The notes under the pieces were generated by a model, which saw only the letters and a program-made list of their open reading frames with translations, was not told the origin of the DNA and ran no database searches. 64,000 nucleotides of DNA from Gemmatimonadota bacterium (GTDB taxonomy: Bacteria; Gemmatimonadota; Gemmatimonadetes; Gemmatimonadales; GWC2-71-9), in contig JADKJZ010000014.1 in assembly GCA_016720805.1 (NCBI GenBank), forward strand, positions 372,001 to 436,000, read 5' to 3'. Positions 51,400-59,853 of this stretch are shown piece by piece. Within the stretch, counting starts at the first letter, position 1, and every line of letters begins with the position of its first letter. Position numbers and translations under genes: made by a program.

Positions 51400-52680
51400 T
51401 CAGCCGACGCGGCGGGTCTTTCCCTTGAGGAAGTCCATCAGCAGGAACTGGCCCAGCGTCATCGGCGAGGCGAAGTAGGCCTTGCCGCGGCAGATCCGCG
51501 ACACCTGCTTGACGAACTCGACCAGATAGTGGTCGCGGGCAAGCATGAACGTGTTGATCATGATGTTGCTGCGGCGACACGCGGAGACCTCCGCGTAGGT
51601 CGCCTTCAGGATGGACGGATCGAGGCCGCCGGAGTTGACGTAGACCCGCCCGTCGGGAAGCGTCATCGCTGACGGCTTCCCGTCGGTGATCATCACGATC
51701 TGCTTCATCTCCTGCCGCTGCCCGGCGAGGATGCGGCGCGCGAGCTGCAGGCCGGCTGCGGTGTTGGTGTGATACGGCCCGACCTTCACGCTGGCGAGTG
51801 CGCCCGGCGGAATTTCCTCGGCCGTGTCATGAAAGAGCACGACCTTGATCACGTCACCCGGAAACTGGTGTCGGATCAGGTGCGTCAGCGCGAGCGCCAC
51901 CTTTTTTGCTGGCGTGAAGCGGTCCTCGCCGTAGAGCACCATCGAGTGCGAACAGTCGAGCATCAGCACCGTGGCGGCCGACGAGCGATACTCGGCCTGC
52001 GTCACGTGCAGGTCGGCGTAGTCGAGCTCGAGCGGCATCGTCAGGCCGTGGCGTGCGATGGCCGATGTGAGCGTGGCTGCGGCGTCGAGATTCATCACGT
52101 CGCCGAACTCGTAGACCTTGCTCGCCGATTCGCTCTCCACCGAGGTGGCGAGGTGGGGGGTCTCGTGGGCACCGATGGCTGAGCGACCGAGCGCGCCGAG
52201 CAGGGCGCGCAGGGTGCGGTAGCCGAGGAAATCCGCGCCCTTCTCCTTGAGGTCGAACTTGACGGTGCGCGCGGCGGCGCGCGCTTCGCCGCCGGGGAGC
52301 TGGTCGGGCGGGATCGCTTGCCCGGCCTGATTGGTCAGGTTGAGGTATCCCTCCTCGGCGAGGCGCTGCACGATCCGATCGAGGAGCGTCGCCAGCTCGG
52401 CCTGCACCTCCTGGTCCTTGGCCGCGTCGCCGGTGGTGCCGTCCTTGAGCAGCTTCAGCATGTCGGGGGTGAGCTGGCCCGATTCGATCAGCGCCTTGAG
52501 GATCGCATTGCGGAGGTCGTCGAGGGTGCGCTCCCCCTCGTCGTCGCCCGGCTCCCCCCACCACGGGGTGCCGGCGAAGCCGGATTCGAGGAGGAAATCC
52601 CCGAGTTGGTCCAGGAGCGCCTGCAGATTCACCTGCTCGGCGAGACCGGCGACGTACTTGGTGTAGGTGGTGTAGCGCAT
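51400..52680 (-). CDS. VWA-domain protein (CoxE-like)
   Basis: 426 residues. The N-terminal half is helical (QALLDQLGDFLLESGF, LRNAILKALIESGQ). The C-terminal half is a von Willebrand A domain with the MIDAS motif LMLDCSHSMVLYGEDRF (Asp-x-Ser-x-Ser) and the later VMITDGKPSA. Such proteins work with a MoxR-type AAA+ ATPase to remodel or metallate a target. A likely partner, the ATPase at 57863-59311, lies 5 kb away on the same strand, beyond four plus-strand genes. It is convergent with the M48 gene. Confidence 0.9.
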   Translation of the reverse strand: MRYTTYTKYVAGLAEQVNLQALLDQLGDFLLESGFAGTPWWGEPGDDEGERTLDDLRNAILKALIESGQLTPDMLKLLKDGTTGDAAKDQEVQAELATLLDRIVQRLAEEGYLNLTNQAGQAIPPDQLPGGEARAAARTVKFDLKEKGADFLGYRTLRALLGALGRSAIGAHETPHLATSVESESASKVYEFGDVMNLDAAATLTSAIARHGLTMPLELDYADLHVTQAEYRSSAATVLMLDCSHSMVLYGEDRFTPAKKVALALTHLIRHQFPGDVIKVVLFHDTAEEIPPGALASVKVGPYHTNTAAGLQLARRILAGQRQEMKQIVMITDGKPSAMTLPDGRVYVNSGGLDPSILKATYAEVSACRRSNIMINTFMLARDHYLVEFVKQVSRICRGKAYFASPMTLGQFLLMDFLKGKTRRVG

Positions 52681-52840
52681 CTCGGAGTATACCCGGGGAT
52701 CGGCCGTGGGTGCCGACGGGGAGCCGTCCCGCGGCGGGGGTGGCGACCGCTACCTTTCAGCTGTCCCCCCCACGGTCCGACACTTCCATCAGGGCGTCCT
52801 CAGACGTCTGGCTTCCCTGCCGTCCCTCGCGCCGAGAATC

Positions 52841-55483
52841 ATGCTCCGTTCGCGCCGTCTCCTGCTGGTTGCCGGGTTGCTGTCACTCGCGTGGCAGGGG
52901 CCGCTTGCGGCCCAGAGCGCCACCGCGAGCGGGACGCTGATGGTCCAGTGGGGTGATGCGGACCGCGGGGCGCGGCCACCCCGGATGGCCTGGACGTTGA
53001 CTGGCGATCGCGGGGAGGTCTGGGACGTCGAGCTGACCGAGGCACAGGTCCGCCTCGCGGGCGGAGTGCGCGCCCTGAATCGCAGCCGAGTGACGGTGGT
53101 CGGAACCGCCACCCCGGCCACCCCCAGGGCACGCGGCGCGCCGCTCGCCCCCCGGCTGCGTGCCGGCTCGATTGCCTCCACCGAGGGTGGCCGGACGGCC
53201 TCCCTGATGGCCCAGCCTCCGCAGAGCGGTGCCAAGCCGTACGCCCTCCTGCTCTGCAAGTTCGCCGACGTGGCGACCGAACCTCGGCCGCGCGCCGACT
53301 TCACCGCGCTCCTGTCCAACGGTTCCCCGAATCTCGATCACTACTACCGTGAGCTCTCCTCGGGGCAGATGAACCTGGGCGGCAGCCAGGCCGTCGGCTG
53401 GTTCACGCTGCCGCAGCCGAGAGCCGCGTATCTGCCCGGTGGTCAATTGGCGTTCTCGGCGCTGGCCGCCGACTGCACGGCGGCGGCGGATGCGAGCGTG
53501 AATTTCGCCAACTTTTCCGGGATCCTGATCCAGGTCAACGCAGACCTCGACGGCTACGCGTGGGGTGGTTCCAGTTTTCTGTCGCTCGACGGCGTGACAC
53601 GGTCGTGGCCGATGACCTGGATGCCGCTGTGGGCGACGCAGTCGTCGATGCATGGCGCGTATGCGCACGAAGTGGGACACTCGCTCGGGTTGCCGCACTC
53701 CTCGGGGCCGTACTCGGCCACCTATGACTCGCGCTGGGACGTGATGAGCAATTCGTATCTCACGTTCAACGGTGCCACCGGCAGCTATGTCGCCGGTCAC
53801 ACCATCATCTACCACAAGGATCTGCTCGGCTGGATCCCGGCAGCGCGCAAGGTGACGCCAACCGCAGGGACGCAGACCGTCCTGCTGGAACAGGCCGAGT
53901 TTCCGACGGGTGGCACCACGCCACTGGAGATCGTCATCCCGATCGAGGGGACGTCGCAATTCTACACCGTGGAGGCGCGCCGCTTCCTCGGGTACGATGC
54001 GCCGTTGCCTGGCGAGGCGGTGGTGATCCACCTGATCACGCCGGGCACGGGTGTTCCGGCCAAGGTTGTCGACGCCGACAACAACGGCGATCCCAATGAT
54101 GCCGGGGCGATGTGGCTCCCCGGCGAGACCTTCCAGGGCGCCAACGGAATTCGCGTCCGGATCGATGCGCGCACGGCCGAAGGATGGAGTGTCACGGTGA
54201 CGATGCCGTTGCCCGATGTGATGCTGAGCGTGGCTGGGGCGGGGAGTGGCAATGGCGTGGTGACGTCGACGCCCGGCGGGATCGCTTGCACCAGTACCGC
54301 CGGCGGCAGCAGCGGCAGTTGCAGCGCTCCCTTCGCCGGCGGAACCGTCGTCACCCTCACCCCGACGGTGACCTCCGGAAGTTTCCTCGGTTGGAGTGGG
54401 GCATGCGGCGGCGTCGGGAGTTGCCAGGTCACCATGGATCAGGCGCGCAGTGTGACGGCCAACTTTCAGCTGGGCAATCAGACCCTCACCGTCACCGCTG
54501 ATGGCAGCGGCAGTGGCGTGGTGCGTTCGAGTCTCGAGGGGGTCCATTGCGTGAGCACCGCCGGCACCTTGAGTGGTTCGTGCGTGGCGGCGTACCCGCA
54601 GGGCACGATGGTCACCTTGACGGCGGATGCGACGATCGGAGCGTTCACGGGATGGAGTGGGGCCTGCAGCGGGACGGCGAGCTGCACGCTGGCCCTGACC
54701 CAGGTCCGCAACGTCGGCGCCACCTTCGTCGTGGCCAATCGACTGCTGACCACCGAGGTCACTGGAGCCGGGAGCGGCAGTGTGACGAGCACGCCAGCGG
54801 GGATCGCCTGCGCCAGCACGCACGGTGCGGTTGCCGGGAGTTGTGCCGCCGAATATGCCGAGGGGACGGTGGTCACCCTTGAGGCGGTGGCGAGCGGTGG
54901 GAGCTTCGCCGGCTGGAGCGGCGCGTGCAGCGGGGTGGGCACCTGTCTGGTAGCGCTCTCGGAGGCCCGCACCGTGACCGCCCGATTCGATCCGCCCAGC
55001 TTCGCGGTGACGGTCTCGGCCTCGGGTGGCGGGAGTGGCGCGATCACCAGTCAGGCCGGGCTCTCGCCGGCGCTCGCCTGCCTCAGCACCGCGGGGAGCG
55101 TCAACGGCGCGTGCAGCGCAACGTATATCGAGGGAACGATCGTGACGCTCACGCCGACGGCGACGGCCGGAGCATTCGGCGGCTGGAGCGGAGCGTGCTC
55201 CGGCTTTGGCCCGTGCCAGATCGTGGTTAGCCAGGCGCGCGCGATCACGGCGGACTTCCTTGCGCCGCAGTTGCTGATCGACACCTTTGCGCGGGCGTTG
55301 CTCGGCGAGGGATCGATCGCCCCGGAGATCGCGGCGCAACTCGATGCGGCCGGCAATCGGAACGGCCTCCGCGATTTGGGAGATCTGGTGGCGTTGATGG
55401 ATCACTCGCCGGAGGCGCGATTCTCCGCGGTGGTGATGCGGGTCCTGCAACGACGAGGAGGTGCCAGTGCGATTCGTCCGTAG
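52841..55483 (+). CDS. Secreted M6-like metalloprotease with four repeats and dockerin-like tail
   Basis: 880 residues from the ATG at 52841, with signal peptide (LLLVAGLLSLAWQGPLAAQ). The zinc site is HEVGHSLGLPH (His276, Glu277, His280, His286), the extended motif of immune inhibitor A-like M6 and metzincin-type enzymes. Residues about 460-810 are four tandem repeats of some 85 residues, each with GSGxVxS, a Cys pair, GTxVTLxA and FxGWSGACSG: InlB B-repeat-like (beta-grasp) modules. The C-terminus has AAGNRNGLRDLGDLVALMD, resembling a calcium-binding dockerin loop. A lipoprotein gene follows, overlapping by 17 bases. Confidence 0.88.
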   Translation: MLRSRRLLLVAGLLSLAWQGPLAAQSATASGTLMVQWGDADRGARPPRMAWTLTGDRGEVWDVELTEAQVRLAGGVRALNRSRVTVVGTATPATPRARGAPLAPRLRAGSIASTEGGRTASLMAQPPQSGAKPYALLLCKFADVATEPRPRADFTALLSNGSPNLDHYYRELSSGQMNLGGSQAVGWFTLPQPRAAYLPGGQLAFSALAADCTAAADASVNFANFSGILIQVNADLDGYAWGGSSFLSLDGVTRSWPMTWMPLWATQSSMHGAYAHEVGHSLGLPHSSGPYSATYDSRWDVMSNSYLTFNGATGSYVAGHTIIYHKDLLGWIPAARKVTPTAGTQTVLLEQAEFPTGGTTPLEIVIPIEGTSQFYTVEARRFLGYDAPLPGEAVVIHLITPGTGVPAKVVDADNNGDPNDAGAMWLPGETFQGANGIRVRIDARTAEGWSVTVTMPLPDVMLSVAGAGSGNGVVTSTPGGIACTSTAGGSSGSCSAPFAGGTVVTLTPTVTSGSFLGWSGACGGVGSCQVTMDQARSVTANFQLGNQTLTVTADGSGSGVVRSSLEGVHCVSTAGTLSGSCVAAYPQGTMVTLTADATIGAFTGWSGACSGTASCTLALTQVRNVGATFVVANRLLTTEVTGAGSGSVTSTPAGIACASTHGAVAGSCAAEYAEGTVVTLEAVASGGSFAGWSGACSGVGTCLVALSEARTVTARFDPPSFAVTVSASGGGSGAITSQAGLSPALACLSTAGSVNGACSATYIEGTIVTLTPTATAGAFGGWSGACSGFGPCQIVVSQARAITADFLAPQLLIDTFARALLGEGSIAPEIAAQLDAAGNRNGLRDLGDLVALMDHSPEARFSAVVMRVLQRRGGASAIRP
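54217..55272 (+). repeat. Four in-frame tandem repeats of about 260 bases
   Basis: The repeats begin near 54217, 54481, 54739 and 55000. Each encodes the GSGxVxS...GTxVTLxA...GWSGACSG module inside the M6-like protease. They are diverged at the DNA level, so this is an old duplication. Confidence 0.8.
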
Positions 55484-55883
55484 CGCTGCCCATGCCTGGG
55501 TCGTCGTCGCCACAACGCTGCTGCTCTCGTCGTGCGGTGGCGAGCCGACGGCGCCGAAGCTGCCCCCCGAGCAGTACCGGATGCGGGTGCAGTCAACGGG
55601 AGGGGCCGTCGGTGCGTTGCTCCTCTCGGTCGATGGCGGCAGCGGCACGCCGGTCCTCCTCGCGGCCGCGCCGGTGACCGCAAGCATGTCCGATGGCGCC
55701 TCGCCGTCCCGTGTGCTGCTGGTGGGGCCGCTTGGGGGCGCCGACCTGCTCGAGGTGCGGGCGGCGACCCCCGGCGTGCCACCGACCGTGACGGTCCTGG
55801 AGGCATCGGCAGGGGCGAGCGGGGGTTACGCGGCGATTTCCCCCGGCAGCGTCACGGTGACCTGGACGGGCGTGGAGCGATAA
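55467..55883 (+). CDS. Small lipoprotein coupled to the protease gene
   Basis: 138 residues from the GTG at 55467, which has GAGGAG six bases upstream; a GTG six bases earlier abuts that site. Lipid Cys23 lies in LLLSSCGGEPTAP. The mature domain starts YRMRVQSTGGAVGALLLSVDGG and has alternating strands to the end; the overall pattern recalls a cohesin-like or Ig-like beta-sandwich. The overlap with the protease gene, whose product has a dockerin-like tail, allows a surface-anchor model, but there is no direct proof of binding. Confidence 0.75.
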   Translation: MRFVRSAAHAWVVVATTLLLSSCGGEPTAPKLPPEQYRMRVQSTGGAVGALLLSVDGGSGTPVLLAAAPVTASMSDGASPSRVLLVGPLGGADLLEVRAATPGVPPTVTVLEASAGASGGYAAISPGSVTVTWTGVER

Positions 55884-55906
55884 GCACGGGCGTTACTTTC
55901 CGTCGC

Positions 55907-57157
55907 ATGCCCCTCGCTCTTCGCACCCGTCTCCGGGACCTCGGCGCCGTCCTCTTCACGGGGCCGTTCCGTGCGGTGCGGCATCCCGATTTCCGCCGCT
56001 TCCTGACGGGCCAGGGGATCTCGCTGGTCGGCACCTGGATGCAGTCGATCGCCCAGGGCTGGCTCGTCCTCGAATTGACCCGCTCGGCGTTTGCCGTCGG
56101 ACTGACCGCCACCCTCGCCACGTTGCCGATTCTCTTCTTCACGCTCTATGGCGGTGTGGTCGCCGACCGGGTCGACAAGCGCCGTTTCATCATGGCATTG
56201 CAGGCAGTGATGCTGGTCGAGGCGGCGGCCCTGGCGGTGCTCACCCTGACCCACCACGTCACGGTCGAATGGATCTGGGCGCTCGCGGTGCTCTTCGGTC
56301 TGGCCACGGCGTTCGAAGTCCCGGCGCGCCAGGCGTTTCTGGTGGAGCTTGTCCCCGCCGAGGATCTGGTCTCGGCGGCGGCCGTCAATTCCACGACGTA
56401 CAACCTGGCCCGCGTGATCGGTCCGGCGATCGCCGGCATCGTGGTGGCGATCGCGGGGCCCGGCGCGGCGTTCTCGCTCAACGCCTTGAGCTATATCGCC
56501 GTGCTGATCGGGCTCTCGCGCATCCGCACCCCGCATATCCCCAAGGAGACGCTCAGCCGCCCCTCGGTCTTCACCGGGGTTCGCTTCATCCAGTCGCGTC
56601 CGGTGCTGGCAGCGCTCTCCTGGCAGATGGTGTTGCTGACGGTCCTGAGTGGGTCGTTCATTCCGATCCTCGCCGTGTATGCCCGGGAGGTGCTGCACGT
56701 CGGCGCCCGCGGGTATGGGGCGCTGACCGCGGCCGTCGGCGTCGGGGCGGTGGCGGGCGCGGTGCTGATCGGTGGCATCGGTACCCGGCTTCCCCGGCCG
56801 CGTGCCGCGGTGATCGGTGCGGCGACGCTGAGCGTCGCGGTGATCCTGCTGGCCTTGAGCCGCGAAGCCTTCCTCTCGCTCACCCTGCTCGCGTTCGCCG
56901 GGGCGGCGATGGCCACACAGGGGATCGCCACGGCGACCTCGCTGCAGCTGGCGGCCCCGAACGAACTGCGGGGGCGGGTGATGGCGGTGTATTCCTTTGT
57001 GGTGCTCGGGCTGGCTCCGCTCGGCGCCTTTCAGGCAGGATGGGTCGCGGAGCACCTGGGCGCCGCTTGGAGCATCGGATTGAGTGGAGGTGCGGCGCTG
57101 CTCGGCACCGCATGGCTGTCACGCCGTCTCTGGGACGGCACGGAGGAAGCATGCTGA
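55907..57157 (+). CDS. MFS transporter (EntS/MFS_3 type)
   Basis: 416 residues from the ATG at 55907. Twelve helices are expected. Landmarks are FRRFLTGQGISLVGTWMQSIAQGWLVLELT (quoted in part), the loop GGVVADRVDKRRFI after helix 2, and NELRGRVMAVYSFVVLGLAPLGAF late in the sequence. These fit the enterobactin-exporter-like MFS group. The substrate is unknown. It starts 24 bases after the lipoprotein gene and overlaps the next gene by seven bases. Confidence 0.92.
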   Translation: MPLALRTRLRDLGAVLFTGPFRAVRHPDFRRFLTGQGISLVGTWMQSIAQGWLVLELTRSAFAVGLTATLATLPILFFTLYGGVVADRVDKRRFIMALQAVMLVEAAALAVLTLTHHVTVEWIWALAVLFGLATAFEVPARQAFLVELVPAEDLVSAAAVNSTTYNLARVIGPAIAGIVVAIAGPGAAFSLNALSYIAVLIGLSRIRTPHIPKETLSRPSVFTGVRFIQSRPVLAALSWQMVLLTVLSGSFIPILAVYAREVLHVGARGYGALTAAVGVGAVAGAVLIGGIGTRLPRPRAAVIGAATLSVAVILLALSREAFLSLTLLAFAGAAMATQGIATATSLQLAAPNELRGRVMAVYSFVVLGLAPLGAFQAGWVAEHLGAAWSIGLSGGAALLGTAWLSRRLWDGTEEAC

Positions 57158-57774
57158 TCACCATCTCGCGGGAATACGGTGCCGGGGGGTCGTTCGTGGC
57201 GCAACGCGTCGCGGTCGAGCTCGACTGGCGGTTGGTGGACAACCAACTCGTCGAGGAAGTGGCTGCGCGCGCCGGCATGAGTCCGGATGAAGTCAGCGAG
57301 AAGGAGGAGCGCGGCCCGACCTTCGTGGAGCGACTGGCCCGTGTGCTCACCGTCGCCACGCCGGAGGTGCTCGGGCCGTCGACTGCCGAGCTGCCGGAGC
57401 AAGAGGAGGCGCGGCTGGTGCGACTGACCGAACAGGTGGTGGCAGAAGCGGCCCAGGATCATGCGGTCCTGGTGGGACGTGCGGCGGGTGCGGTGATCGG
57501 CCAGAAGGAGAAGGCGCTCCACGTCCGCCTGGTCGCCTCGGCCGGCTATCGCGCCACGGTGATCGCCCAGCGGCTCGACATTCCCCTCGACGAGGCCCAG
57601 AAACGGGTGCGCGACGTCGACGCCCATCGGGCCCGGTACCACAAGCAGTACTACAACCGCGACTGGGCCGACCCGCACCACTACCACCTCACCCTCAATA
57701 CCGAGCTGCTGGGGATTGAGGGGAGTGCGGCGTTAATCGTTGCGGCAGTGAAGCGAGAGATGGATGATGGATGA
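57151..57774 (+). CDS. Cytidylate kinase-like protein
   Basis: 207 residues; the ATG overlaps the MFS gene end and has GGAGG upstream. The nucleotide-binding start ITISREYGAGGSFVAQRVA replaces a classical P-loop, as is usual in the cytidylate-kinase-like family (PF13189). A lid-like basic segment, RVRDVDAHRARYHKQYYNRDW, follows. Its real substrate is not known. The last residues (REMDDG) and the stop codon are encoded within a heptamer array. Confidence 0.85.
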   Translation: MLITISREYGAGGSFVAQRVAVELDWRLVDNQLVEEVAARAGMSPDEVSEKEERGPTFVERLARVLTVATPEVLGPSTAELPEQEEARLVRLTEQVVAEAAQDHAVLVGRAAGAVIGQKEKALHVRLVASAGYRATVIAQRLDIPLDEAQKRVRDVDAHRARYHKQYYNRDWADPHHYHLTLNTELLGIEGSAALIVAAVKREMDDG

Positions 57775-57868
57775 TGGATGATGGATGATGGATGAGTCCG
57801 GCGCCGAAGTCAGATCGCGGCCTCGGTCGGATCCCCATCCATCATCCATCATCCATCATCCATCATCC
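57759..57868. repeat. Inverted heptamer array ATGGATG / CATCCAT holding two stop codons
   Basis: The left arm has five ATGGATG units (57759-57794). The right arm has their complement (57835-57868), across a core of 40 bases. The stop codons of both convergent genes lie inside the arms: at 57772-57774 on plus and 57863-57865 on minus. Confidence 0.9.
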
Positions 57869-59311
57869 TTGATCGTGCCCCTTCCGCCGACTCGGCCGCA
57901 CCCGCTGCCAGCCATGTTCCTCGCTGCGGGCGATGCGCTGGTGCGCGGCGAGCGCTTCCAGCACCAACTCGCAGGCGGCGACGGCGGTTTCCTGGTCGGC
58001 CGGGGAGGCGAATCCGGTCTCGTAGACCAACGGGAGGAGCCCCTCGACCAGCCCGAAGGCGGCAAAGCAGGTCGCCGTGGGCTCGTCGACGCCGATCTTG
58101 AGCGCGCCCCCCTGCTCGAACCAGGCGACAATCGGCTCGACATCGGCCTCGAAGGCATGTTCGGTGAAGACCAGACCGGCGGCGCGCCGAATCAGCTCTC
58201 GTGCCACCGACTCCGCTCCCTGCATTTCCCCCTCGTACTCCAGCTCGACCTTCCCCGAAATCGCCGGAATGCCGGCGTAGATGTCGCTCATCCGGGTCAC
58301 GGCCCGTGCCGCGCCGGTGGCAATCGCGCGGCGCTCCGCGTTGCTGACCACCACTTCCAGCAACGAGATCGGGAGCCGCTGCGACACGCCGGAGCGGCGG
58401 TCGACGCGCGGATCTTCGCGGGCGGCGAAGGCGACCTGTTCGACCGCTTCGGCGATGAACGAGGGCACGGTCACGCGTCCGTCGGCGCGCGCGAGCCAGG
58501 CTTCCTGTGCGGTGATGGCCATCCCCTGCTCGACGGCGCGGGGATAGTGCGTGCGGATTTCCGACCCGATCCGGTCCTTGAGCGGTGTGATGATCTTGCC
58601 GCGCGCGGTGTAGTCCTCCGGGTTGGCGGTGAACGCCATCACCACGTCGAGCGAGAGGCGCACCGGATACCCTTTGATCTGGACGTCGCCTTCCTGCATG
58701 ATGTTGAAGAGGCCGACCTGGATCTTCCCCGAGAGGTCCGGCAGTTCGTTGATCGCGAAGAGTCCGCGATTGGCGCGCGGCAGCAAGCCGAAGTGCATCG
58801 TGATTTCATCGCCCAGCAAATGCCCGCCCCGCGCGGCTTTGATCGGATCGAGGTCGCCGATGATGTCGGCGATCGTCACGTCGGGGGTGGCCAGCTTTTC
58901 GACGTAGCGCTGGTCGCGCGGCAGCCACGCGATCGGCGTCGCGTCACCGCGTTCGGCGATCAGCTCGCGCGCGTACTTGGAGATCGGCGCGAACGGATCG
59001 TCATTCACCTCGCTGCCCGCGACGACCGGCACCACCTCGTCGAGGAACTGGACCAGTGCGCGCAACAGCCGCGTCTTCGCCTGGCCGCGGGTCCCCAGCA
59101 GGATGAAGTCGTGGCGTGCGAGGAGGGCGTTCACCAGCTGCGGCACGATGGTGTCATCGTAGCCGACGATGCCCGGAAAGAGGGGACCACCCCGCGCGAG
59201 GGCCGCGAGCAGGTTGGTGCGCAATTCGTCGCGCACCGAGCGGCCGCGGAGCGGCGCCTCGGCCCACTGGCTCGAGTACAACTCGCCCAGGGTGGTCGGC
59301 AGCGGGGTCAT
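57863..59311 (-). CDS. MoxR/magnesium-chelatase-type AAA+ ATPase
   Basis: 482 residues from the ATG at 59311 with GGAG five bases upstream. Walker A is LLGTRGQAKTRLLRAL. The Walker B region is RGLFAINELPDLSGKIQVGLF, with Asn-Glu in place of Asp-Glu. Sensor-1-like MAFTANPEDY and an arginine-finger segment DRIGSEIRTHYPR follow. It belongs to the MoxR-like group that drives remodelling with a VWA partner, probably the protein at 51400-52680. Conserved FNIMQEGDVQIKGYPVRL is typical of chelatase-like members. Confidence 0.92.
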   Translation of the reverse strand: MTPLPTTLGELYSSQWAEAPLRGRSVRDELRTNLLAALARGGPLFPGIVGYDDTIVPQLVNALLARHDFILLGTRGQAKTRLLRALVQFLDEVVPVVAGSEVNDDPFAPISKYARELIAERGDATPIAWLPRDQRYVEKLATPDVTIADIIGDLDPIKAARGGHLLGDEITMHFGLLPRANRGLFAINELPDLSGKIQVGLFNIMQEGDVQIKGYPVRLSLDVVMAFTANPEDYTARGKIITPLKDRIGSEIRTHYPRAVEQGMAITAQEAWLARADGRVTVPSFIAEAVEQVAFAAREDPRVDRRSGVSQRLPISLLEVVVSNAERRAIATGAARAVTRMSDIYAGIPAISGKVELEYEGEMQGAESVARELIRRAAGLVFTEHAFEADVEPIVAWFEQGGALKIGVDEPTATCFAAFGLVEGLLPLVYETGFASPADQETAVAACELVLEALAAHQRIARSEEHGWQRVRPSRRKGHDQG

Positions 59312-59453
59312 CAAAGCTCCGGAAGCGGGGAGGGAACCAATCTGTCTGTAGTACGGCGGCCGGGGTGGAAGGATCCCTTGGCCCGGGGGGGAGGAGCCCC
59401 CTCGGGGGGGCGGAATATGGGGAAGTTTCTACCCTGCCGGAAGTTAGGCTGTC

Positions 59454-59481
59454 TTGACACTTGCCGGACGGCCCCTAACTT
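59454..59481 (+). promoter_or_regulatory. Strong sigma-70-like promoter for the small lipoprotein
   Basis: TTGACA is followed after 16 bases by TAACTT. Transcription would start near 59488, about 70 bases before the ATG. It lies in a 248-base gap (59312-59559) between divergent genes that otherwise shows no gene. Confidence 0.65.
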
Positions 59482-59559
59482 GTTGCACGGTGCATCGGGG
59501 GAAGCGGCCGATACGCGGTACCGGCCTCGGTGACCACTTTCAACTCACAAGGAGAAGCA

Positions 59560-59793
59560 ATGCGGAAGTTCGTGATGGCGGCTGCGGTGATCGCTTTGGT
59601 GGCGTGCGGCGACAAGGCGGCGGAGCAGGCGGCGGCGGATTCGGCGCGCGTGGCCGACAGCGTCCGCGTGGCGGACAGCACGGCGGCTGCGGCTGCGGCT
59701 GAGGCGGCTCGGGTTGCGGACAGCGTTCGTGTGGCCGACAGCGTCCGCGTTGCGGACAGCACGGCTGCTGCCATGAAGAAGGGCGGCAAGTAA
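59560..59793 (+). CDS. Small lipoprotein of ADSVRVADS repeats
   Basis: 77 residues with AAGGAG five bases upstream and a strong promoter-like sequence. The lipoprotein signal gives lipid Cys16 (MAAAVIALVACGDKAA). The mature part is almost only Ala, Asp, Ser, Val and Arg in repeats such as RVADSVRVADST, twice, and ends KKGGK. It should form an extended helix or coiled coil, in the manner of the abundant Lpp-type lipoproteins that tether outer membrane to peptidoglycan. The C-terminal lysines would suit such a link, but this is inferred. A terminator follows. Confidence 0.85.
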   Translation: MRKFVMAAAVIALVACGDKAAEQAAADSARVADSVRVADSTAAAAAAEAARVADSVRVADSVRVADSTAAAMKKGGK

Positions 59794-59815
59794 GCTGGTC
59801 TCCGACCGATGCACC

Positions 59816-59849
59816 CACGACGCCCCGGGCTGCTGCCCGGGGCGTTGTG
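59816..59849 (+). terminator. Intrinsic terminator-like hairpin
   Basis: CACGACGCCCCGGG and CCCGGGGCGTTGTG pair around CTGCTG, with one G-T pair. It lies just after the small lipoprotein gene and before the convergent ygfZ stop. Confidence 0.75.
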
Positions 59850-59853
59850 CTTG

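Noticed and set aside
57785..59533. Open frame of 582 codons on the plus strand
   Set aside because: Antisense to the MoxR-type ATPase, which carries all AAA+ motifs. The frame begins in repeat DNA.
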